Shown one piece after another: positions 56,818 through 64,000 of a stretch of 64,000 bases of DNA. A program made the translations under genes and the position numbers. A model generated the notes under the pieces. The model made no database searches. It saw nothing but the letters and a program-made list of their open reading frames with translations, and was not told where the DNA came from. Position 1 is the stretch's first letter, and each line of letters begins with the position of its first letter. This DNA is from Odontocerum albicorne (Eukaryota > Arthropoda > Insecta > Trichoptera > Odontoceridae): contig OX463854.1 in NCBI GenBank assembly GCA_949825065.1, positions 11,693,112-11,757,111 on the forward strand, given 5' to 3'.

Positions 56818-57150
56818 ATGCATACATAAACTGGATGTTTTAAGTAATATGAAGAAAGGAACTTAAAGATGGCTTGGCCATGTGGAAAAAATGAATGATT
56901 AAATAATGACTAACCAAGTCAGAAGTGCAAGATGTGCGTTAAAGAGGTAGACCGAGGAAAACGTGACTAGAAAAAATGCATCAGATTTTGAAAGAAGGTA
57001 AATTTGAAGTATGAATAATAGAAGATTGCGCATGACGAGATATATGAATGTGGAGGAGGGGAAAGTTGTGTGCTTGGATAAAAAAGTTTGGAGATATGTT
57101 CTCTCTGTACCTATATCTCGTAAGGAACACGGCGTGATGATATGTATACA
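56818..57150 (+). mobile_element. RTE-A LINE, copy 15
   Basis: GATGTTTTAAGTAATATGAA, TGGCTTGGCCATGTGG (GHV motif), GGTAGACCGAGGAAAACGTG, TATATGAATGTGGAGGAGG and the tip GGAACACGGCGTGATGATAT then GTATAC. Confidence 0.8.
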
Positions 57151-57251
57151 CGAGTATATGATATACTCGTCTATACCATACATATCATTTCTGATATTAG
57201 TAAAACAGACATGGGTCTTAAATTACATATTTTTTTAAGAATAAATTCTTT

Positions 57252-57480
57252 GCTAACCATCGTGGCCTAGTTGGTAAGAAATATATCTTGCGAGTTGTTG
57301 CGAGTATGAATCCTGTGGATAATCCGATTGGTAACCGAGTACATTTCCTAAAAAAAATGTTTCGATTTGGCTTTCACATAATGCCTTCATAACATCTAAC
57401 TGGTTAGTCGGAAGAGATTGCCACATGGCAATAAATCCGCCGTTTATACTGTGTGGAACAAAAGTATAATACGATACGCC
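57252..57480 (+). mobile_element. SINE-A copy
   Basis: Box A TCGTGGCCTAGTTGGTAAGA is clear and box B is decayed. The tail GAAGAGATTGCCACATGGCA then AATAAATCCGCC is clear. Confidence 0.75.
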
Positions 57481-57645
57481 ACAAATATATTTTAGCTCGA
57501 AATTTTAAGTTCGTTTTAGTTTGAAATCTCCTGTGTGAACATATACAAGTATATCATATGTTATGTGTATATCTTGTACAAAAATATGTTTATTTGAGAT
57601 TATTTACTCATATTAATCGTAAAGTACCAACCAACAAGTACCACT

Positions 57646-57820
57646 AAGTTTCCATCCTGAACAAGTTTCCATCCTGAACCAGTTTCCATCCTGAACAAGT
57701 TTCCATTCTGAACAAGTTTCCACCCTGAACCAGTTTCCATCCTGAACAAGTTTCCATCCTGAACAAGTTTCCATCCTGAACAAGTTTCCATCCTGAACAA
57801 GTTTCTATCCTAAACAAGTC
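57646..57820. repeat. Minisatellite, about 10 x 17 bp
   Basis: The unit AAGTTTCCATCCTGAAC has single-base variants (AAG/CAG, CATCC/CATTC). Because 17 is not a multiple of 3, the three frames give the same 17-residue repeat. The minus strand is open. Confidence 0.95.
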
Positions 57821-57824
57821 AAGG

Positions 57825-58200
57825 CGTGCATGTACATATAACATATGTTACGAGTACTACACCAGCTATGCCCATCGCAACGCATGGTACTCAGGAGATG
57901 CTATAGTAAAAACTTGATGCTTCTACTGTTAGTAGTACGCCAACTAGAGCCGATAACAATCATGTTGTTTCGTTTTATTCTGAAATGTTAAAAATGAATA
58001 TTTGCGAGGTTATCAAGTTTCTTTCAAAAGAATGACTATTCCCTTCTATTGAAACTTACTTGATAAGCTCACATAAATTTTTAGCATTTCAAAATAGTTT
58101 TTTACATGTTCATATATTTTTACATGACCAGTAACTTTTGGACTGGTCTGAACAAGAAACAGCGATTCTAATTAAAATACAACCTTCATAGTATCTTACT
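57825..58200. other. No recognised feature
   Basis: AT-rich. Confidence 0.5.
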
Positions 58201-58206
58201 AACGTT

Positions 58207-58415
58207 AGTAACGACCTTCGTGGCCTAGTTAGTAAGATGCACGGGTTCGATTCCCGTTGGAGCGAGATAATTAAAAAGAACTCCTGTCTGGTTTTCACTA
58301 AAGGCTTCTTTAGCATATTTCTAGTTGATTGGAAGATATTGCCACAGGTAATAGGCCCACCAGGTTATTCTGTATACATCGAAACTGTAATACAATATGA
58401 AATATAAAAAGTTTA
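58207..58415 (+). mobile_element. SINE-A copy
   Basis: Box A TCGTGGCCTAGTTAGTAAGA, box B GGGTTCGATTCCCGTTGG with a shortened gap between them, then CTGTCTGGTTTTCACTAAAG and the tail GCCCACCAGGTTATTCTG. Confidence 0.8.
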
Positions 58416-58419
58416 ATTA

Positions 58420-58755
58420 ATATTGATCATCTACCATAACTGTTTATAAATTTATCGGTTTCACTTAACGAGCATCTGAAGGTAAGCAAAAAGATGGTAA
58501 AGATATAAAAAATTTACTTCTAAATTTATAATTTGTGTATAAAAGATCTCCGCCAAAAATTTCCAGTCGAGAAACTTTCAATAACCACTAACAAATTGTT
58601 TGTTCTTAAATACGAGTTTGTCAAGATAAGGTTGTTTGAACCTCTCTAATTTCAAATTCTTCAAAGAAAGATAATAAGTTCTTTTTTTCATAAATGGAAA
58701 AGTAGGTACAGCAAATTTCGTGTCTACTTCAGTGATCCTTAACATAAAAGATTAA
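58420..58755. other. No recognised feature
   Basis: AT-rich. Confidence 0.5.
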
Positions 58756-58759
58756 TCAA

Positions 58760-59385
58760 CGTGGCTGAGGACAATATAGCTTTCTAATGTTGTTTTCCAG
58801 CGAAATCTGGCTGTTGTCTTACGGTCAATTCCGTACAATATTACCTCCCAATGTTATCTTCCGGCCAAATTCGTCCATTTTGGACAATATTGCTTCGCGT
58901 TGATGTGTCTTTCAACCAAATCTGGTCAATATTTTCTTGCGGTTGATTCCGGACAAAATAGTTTTCCGGTCAATTCCGGTCAATTTTCGAGCCAAATCTG
59001 GCAATCCCAGACAACATTATTTCTGAATTTTATCTTTTGGCCAAATTCGTTCCTTTTGGACAATATTTCTCTCTTACGTTGTCTTCCAGCCAAATCCGGC
59101 CAATGTTGCCTTGCGGCTAATTCCGAACAATTGCGGTTTGTTTTCCAGCCAAATCAGGTCAATGTTGCCTTCTGGCCGATTCCGGACAATATCCAAAAAT
59201 TATCTTCCGGCCAAATCCATTCATTTTGGACAAAATTGTTTCTCGGTGTTGTCTTACAGCAAAATTCGGCCAATGTTGTATGGCTGATTCTGGATAAAAT
59301 GGTTTTCCAGTCGATTCCGGTTTGTTTTGCAGCCAAGTCCGGTTAATGTTGCCTGCTTGTCAATTCCAAACAATATTGTCTCTCA
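58760..59385. repeat. Degenerate nested tandem repeat
   Basis: About 600 bp built from variants of CCAGCCAAATCCGGCCAAT, GTTGCCTTGCGG, GATTCCGGACAATAT and TTTTGGACAA, recurring at irregular 105-180 bp spacing. The plus-strand frame at 58900-59346 is open for 148 codons, with recurring AKSGQCCLAA-like motifs. It probably reflects an old array rather than a gene. Confidence 0.65.
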
Positions 59386-59387
59386 CG

Positions 59388-59690
59388 AAAATGCACTGGC
59401 GCACAAAAGCAAGATTGTACGCGATTTCTTGAACAAAAAAGTATCGATTGCCCCCCATATTCACTTGATTTGGCTACATGCAACTTCTGGCTATTCCCGA
59501 AACTGAAATTGTCGATGAAAGGAAAACGCTTCGACACGATTTAATACATCCGGAAAGCTTCGACCGTGATTTTGGAGGCGATTCCGAAGAATGAGTTTCA
59601 GTAGCGCTTCAGAAAATTTTACCGCTTCTAGTATTATATTGACTCACTAGGAGTGTATTTTTAATAAAAGGTAATCTAAATTAAAATTAA
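59388..59690 (+). mobile_element. Mariner transposase C-terminal fragment, decayed
   Basis: The plus strand reads ENALAHKSKIVRDFLNKKVS, corresponding to the DNAxPH block with the catalytic D changed to E. Then CPPYSPDLA-like and NFWLFPKLKLSMKGKRFDT in shifted frames, with a degraded C-terminus. The probable end is near GTTACACAGTAT (59747). Confidence 0.75.
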
Positions 59691-59754
59691 ACAATGTCTT
59701 TTATTTCATTTCTCGTCAGTCACCTTTCGTATAGGTTACACAGTATACTATATT

Positions 59755-60355
59755 TTTGATGTTTTATTTTCGACGTTTAATCTATTAACCACCTTAATTG
59801 AAATCTCCTGTTCTGGAGTGTTAATTAGATTACTAACACCTCTCCCTTACCCTGTTTCTTTTCATCAACTAACTATTAATGAAAATTTTCCATTTATTCA
59901 AAATTAATTAAAAATCCCCTGACCAAAAATCCCCTTAAATTCATTAAAGCAAAATGATGGATCTTTGTGAATTTTGAGAACAAAGAGGTTTAGACTGGAC
60001 ATAGCGACAAAAGATGGGAATTTCATTTGCATATTATATTAAAATTGCCTTTTCAAGCCTACACTGCTTGTTCTGCACACTGCGTGCTGAATATAGGATG
60101 AGTGTATATAAATAAGCATGGGAGGGATTTAAATAATTAATTATTCTTAATATTGATTTTTATTTATATAGTTTATTTTACATTTACACGTTTTAAGTTG
60201 CGCGGCCGTGAATTTAATGAAATGCCGCGTACTACACAAAATTAACCGCGTATCGTTTTAAATAAATAAATAAACATTAAAACATCTTTCTAAATTTCTC
60301 TAGAGCGTAATAAAAAAGATGTCTACCTACTGTTATTTGTTTTGTTTTGACAACT
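59755..60355. other. No recognised feature
   Basis: AT-rich. Confidence 0.5.
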
Positions 60356-60359
60356 TAAT

Positions 60360-61400
60360 AAATCTGAATGGAACTAGACTGAAAAAAGGCGAATAAATTC
60401 TGTAGAAATGTCTGCGAATAATGACAACAAGAAATAAAGGGATTAGAATACAGCTGGTGACAATGTATAACAGAATAAGGAATGAAGTGATTAGCGATGA
60501 ATATAAACTTATAGCTGATGTGTTGAGGAAGGAAACTTATATAATTATCTAATTAGAACCAAATTAGAATATGCGTCTACGGTTTGGGCTCCTCATTAGC
60601 TCAAATATAAAAAAAAATATAGAACAAATACAAAAAAAAAATCCTCAGATATCTATGGTACAGAACAAAGGGCGATTACCCAAAATATGCTCACCATGTC
60701 GAACTTTTCACGGTGTGTAACTATAGAAGCCTCGAAACAAGAAGGGTAGAATCCATTGTGATATTCCTAATAAAGGTTTTCCAAGGTTGCTTTAACTGTC
60801 CCGCGATTCTAAAAGCACTAAGTTTATATGTACCCAATAAATATAGCCGTGTAAGGAATCACCCTCTGTTCTACATACCAACTTACAGGACGAATATCAT
60901 GGCTAAACACTCAGCTATAGTCGCGCGTGGTATAGAGATATTCAACCAACTGAATGACACTGTTGATATATTCTCGGTACCGTCTAGCAGTATGAGAAGA
61001 ATCCTGGCTGATATTATTCCTAACGAATAAGCTAACGCTAGAAGCATACCCTCTTTGTGTAACAGGAGAAATCCGTGCAAAGTGGATAAAAAAAATAAAA
61101 ATAAGAGTACTATTAGATGGTTTAGGCATGTGAAACGAATGAATGACGAAAGACTTACAAAACAAAACTACAACGCTAATATGAGAGGAATACTTGGTAG
61201 ACGAAGATTAAGGAAAGTATGGTTAGATCAAGTGTATGATATTTTGAAAGGAAATTTTTAGTCAGAGAAGTCGTAGGAGCTATATAAGAAGATGTATGGA
61301 AATATAAGAGGGAAAATATCAGTATCGTGATAGGAAACTTTGGTACTGTTACCTATCAGCCTACTCCGAAAGGGAGACGACGTGATGGTTTGTATGTATT
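60360..61400 (+). mobile_element. RTE-A LINE, copy 16, split by a nested LINE
   Basis: The first part, 60360-60530, ends GCTGATGTGTTGAGGAA. The second part, 61090-61400, resumes at AGTACTATTAGATGG and runs to the tip GGGAGACGACGTGATGG then TTTGTATGTATTT. Together they reproduce the order of copy 10. Confidence 0.85.
60531..61090 (+). mobile_element. Jockey-like LINE fragment nested in RTE-A
   Basis: The plus strand reads LEYASTVWAPH, then RYLWYRTKGDYPKYAHHVEL, then the open frame 60713-61030: CNYRSLETRRVESIVIFLIK ... FYIPTYRTNIM ... RGIEIFNQLNDTVDIF ... MRRILADII. This is the RT C-terminal region of a Jockey-type LINE, different from LINE-J. It ends in an A-rich tail (AAAAAAAATAAAAATAAG) abutting the resumed RTE-A sequence. 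Confidence 0.8.
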
Positions 61401-61639
61401 TAATAACTATGGAAAATGTATGGAAAATAACTATGAAAAATGTAATAACTAGGAAAAAAATAATTATGGAAAATGTCAAGTTTTGGTCAAGTAAATTATC
61501 TTGCAGCGTGCTAAAAAATGGTTATAACTTTGCCGCCCAGAAATATTTTTTTCCCCGCTGCAAGCAAAAATATTTATTGACCATTTGTGTAAATTCATTA
61601 CACTTAAATACCTAAAAAATGGTTGATTAAGTTTGGATC

Positions 61640-61765
61640 ACTGCTTTAAGTGAAAACCAGACTGCTACCCTTTTTAAAAATATGTCGGTACCAATGGAAC
61701 TAGAATCCGTAACCCCAGGTTTTCAAGACAGGCGTCTTACCAACTATACCACAGGTTATCACGGC
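61640..61765 (-). mobile_element. SINE-A head, minus strand
   Basis: The reverse complement has TGGTATAGTTGGTAAGACGC (box A), box B decayed to GGGGTTACGGATTC, then CCATTGGTACCGACATA and GTCTGGTTTTCACTT. Confidence 0.6.
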
Positions 61766-61899
61766 ATTCAAGGCTTAAAATGTTATTTTTCTTTGATACA
61801 TAATACTGTAATCTTTAGCTTTAATATTAATCTGTTGCCTGACTAGTCCACCTACAATATTAGCTGGGACGACCAAGGTTTGAGTGAATGTGATGGAAT

Positions 61900-62160
61900 A
61901 CAAGTAGCCTGAACGAGTGGAATTGTTTTTGCTAAATAATTAGTGTAAGAATTGTTATCTAGTTATAAGTAGTATGTAGGTGTTAATTATTTCTAAGATC
62001 TCATATATTAAGATTGAATAAATAAAATAAAATAATATGTAGGAAAATAATATTAAGTAAGTTCATAAATTATAACATATAATGAGGATTAGTTAAGTAA
62101 TAAATTTGTATATAGGTATAGCCTTGACAAACGTTTGTACAATAATTTATTTATTTATTT
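61900..62160 (-). mobile_element. LINE-J 3' UTR, second type of end
   Basis: Matches the inverse of 26210-26400: TATGTAGGTGTTAATTA, TAAGTAATAAATTTGTATAT. It ends in a TTTA microsatellite (62147-62168) next to the LINE-J copy at 62161-63243. Confidence 0.5.
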
Positions 62161-63243
62161 ATTTATTTAACACTTTCATTGCAATACAATCTGGCGGGCT
62201 TATTGCCAGGCGGCAATCTCTTCCAACCAACCAGACAAAAGTAAATGAAGCAAGTTACGTGGTCGCATAAATCATTCAAATGACTATCCATCCCCACGAA
62301 ATCCATAAACATATACGTGAGAACATGCCCACGAACCCCACAAAGACGGACAATCACCCGAACACTATTTTTCATATAAAGTGAGATATCATCAATCAAA
62401 AGGAAAGGAAAGGATGGTGGAGAGGAAAGGAAAAGAAAAATCAGGAATGAAACACGTTATTTTACTGACTAGAAATTAAGAGTTTTTTCAGTCGCTTCTT
62501 AAAGCATGCCAAGGACGGAGCGAGTCTTATATTGGTTTGTAACTGATTCCAGAGTCTCACTGCATGGACAGTAAAGGACGACGTGAAAAAAGAAGAGCGG
62601 TGAACTGGAAAGGCCAATAAACAATCTCTGTTTGAGCGTAGCGCTAATCCATGATTGGAAAGACGCTGAAAATTTTCGGCGAGATAAGAGGGTGCGGCGG
62701 GACAGTTAAGGATATTATACAATAGAGACAGTATGTGAATTTGGCGTCTATTTCTAACATTCAACCAGTTCAATGCCTTCTGGTATGAAGTTATATGATC
62801 GTACTTTCGTAGGTTGAAAATAAATCTTAGGCACACATTTTGAAGACGCTGTAATTTGTCCAGCTGTTCCTCTGTAACATCCAAGTAACATACGTCCGCA
62901 TAGTCCAGAATCGGAAAGAGCAGAGATTGTACGAGTAAAATTTTGGTTTTAGTTGGTAGAAATCTTTGCAACACTTTAAGGGAATGAAGGCTGAAGAAGA
63001 TCCTTCGGCTTACCTCATTTATTTGATCTCGCCATGAGAGAGTGTTATCTATTAGCACTCCTAGGTTTTTAACAGTTTTATGTAATGGTATAATAGAGCC
63101 ATCAAGTAATATTGGAGGAAGTAAGTCAGTGTTGAATTTACCAAGAAGCTGAGGGCTGCCAATGAGGATCGCTTGAGACTTCTTAGGATTGATGAGTAAG
63201 CCATGCTCCGCAGTCCACTCCGAGATCGATTGAAGGTCTTTTC
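62161..63243 (-). mobile_element. LINE-J, best copy (Jockey/CR1-like), 5'-truncated
   Basis: A 1083-bp copy: 3' UTR at 62161-62461 and coding at 62462-63242. It is cut at 63243 inside the RT domain, so it cannot move on its own. Its 3' end (GGCAATCTCTTCCAACCAAC on plus) is shared with the SINE-A tail, and the UTR is nearly identical to 31460-31800. Confidence 0.9.
62462..63242 (-). CDS. LINE-J reverse transcriptase, C-terminal part (open)
   Basis: About 260 codons without a stop on the minus strand. The first residues, WTAEHGLLINPKKSQAIL, follow the RT palm. Then KNLGVLIDNTLSWRDQI (a standard LINE motif), FPILDYADVCYLDV, LQRLQNVCLRFIFNLRKYDH, VRNRRQIHILSLLYNIL, HAVRLWNQLQTNI and a stop after KKLLISSQ. 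The YxDD site lies before the truncation and is absent. An open frame over 780 bp in AT-rich DNA suggests a recent insertion. Confidence 0.85.
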
Positions 63244-63244
63244 T

Positions 63245-63585
63245 TTAATAAAAATTTACTTTGTTTAATAAAAAAAAAAAAAAGATAAAAGAATATTTTT
63301 TAATAATCGAAAAAGATTATTGCACGAGTATAGTTATAGTATAATTTCCATGAGATATTACTGCGTTAAATAGAATTTTGAATATGGTGAGTTTCATGTA
63401 ATTTCATATTCATTCTTAATATTGTAATACATTGTCCGGAAAGTACTTTCATATTTCTCGGATAGGTACCGAGGGACCAAAATTATCGTTACTTGCTTAT
63501 TTACAAACGTGCTGAATGTATATTTTATGAAATTTAATTCTTTAGGATATGTACTGGCCATTATTCACTCAAATTTTTTGTGGCA
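63245..63585. other. No recognised feature
   Basis: AT-rich with an A15-type run near 63270. Confidence 0.4.
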
Positions 63586-63589
63586 TTTG

Positions 63590-64000
63590 AAGATGGAACA
63601 AAATAAGTTGTTTTCGGTGCATGATGTTTTTTTCACTTCAGCGAAAGAAAAATGTGCGACACATAAATAAAAAGGATATGTAGGTATTGTATTCGGAAAC
63701 GATGCACTAAGTGTGTCAAATGTAGTAAAGAAAACTTATGGTGATGCAATACTCGAAAATGATGTCCGTTCTGGAAGGTCGATTGCCACTGATAACGACC
63801 GAATTAAGGCATTAATCAATAATAACCAGTATCCTACGCCAAGAGAGATTGCTGAGATACTGAAAATATCGAAAATCGCCGTCCACGAGCATTTTGAATT
63901 TGACCTAAAAATACGAAATTATTTTCCTATGAATATGGCAGTAAAGCTTATTTATTCGAAACGGGCAGACAAAAAGAAGAATGATAAATCTATTTTTTAA
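63590..64000 (+). mobile_element. Mariner transposase N-terminal fragment, decayed, runs off the window
   Basis: The frame at 63713-64000 reads VRSGRSIATDNDRIKALINN, TPREIAEILKISKIAVHEHF, then diverged sequence. It matches the SGRP / ALIExN / TTREIAE / HTH region of mariner transposases. The upstream part (KKN...VFGNDALSVSN) is frameshifted. The catalytic domain would lie beyond the window or is lost. Confidence 0.7.

Noticed and set aside
57646..57820. Possible CRISPR-like array
   Set aside because: Repeats are directly adjacent 17-mers with no unique spacers, in a eukaryotic genome. It is a minisatellite.

Overview
The window is AT-rich nuclear DNA from an animal, most likely an insect. 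The evidence is spliced exons, tRNA genes with internal Pol III promoters and poly-T terminators, mariner/Tc1 elements, Jockey- and RTE-like LINEs, tRNA-headed SINEs, MITEs and long microsatellites. There is no operon structure and no bacterial-type gene density. I could not fix the order or species. An assembly gap of 200 N lies at 22681-22880.

Host content is sparse. Two exons on the minus strand (27609-27771 and 20138-20254) join in phase across a 7.4-kb intron. They encode part of the extracellular ligand-binding (ANF-receptor) domain of a receptor-type guanylyl cyclase. A third possible minus-strand exon (54417-54488) has good splice sites but no recognised product. Two nearly identical elongator tRNA-Met(CAT) genes lie on the minus strand at 44895-44967 and 48590-48662.

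Almost everything else is mobile or repetitive. One RTE-type LINE family (called RTE-A here) has about 16 5'-truncated copies in both orientations, usually ending in a TATG/CATA-rich tail. A Jockey/CR1-like LINE (LINE-J) has its best copy at 62161-63243 (minus) and a nearly identical 3' end at 31460-31800 (plus). Further LINE families (LINE-B, LINE-C, LINE-D and singletons) occur as fragments. A tRNA-headed SINE (SINE-A) shares its 3' tail with LINE-J; SINE-B has a similar head and a different body. DNA transposons include a nearly intact DD34D mariner (49737-51024, TA target duplication, one frameshift), a broken DD41D element (51426-52500), two copies of one internally deleted mariner/Tc1 derivative (14743-15249 and 55880-56431), hAT-like and Harbinger-like MITEs, and several decayed mariner ends.

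The more unusual signals are: tandem amplification inside LINE sequence (81-bp unit, 1367-1771; 21-bp unit, 23553-23690); a two-level satellite (48-bp units passing into 92-bp composite units, 47132-48113); other tandem arrays; long near-perfect palindromes (10021-10095, 37167-37224, 54888-54961); a foldback element in two copies; a LINE nested in an RTE-A copy; and a strong excess of the octamer TACTCGTA/TACGAGTA. I found no complete new gene system. The novelty here is in repeat dynamics.
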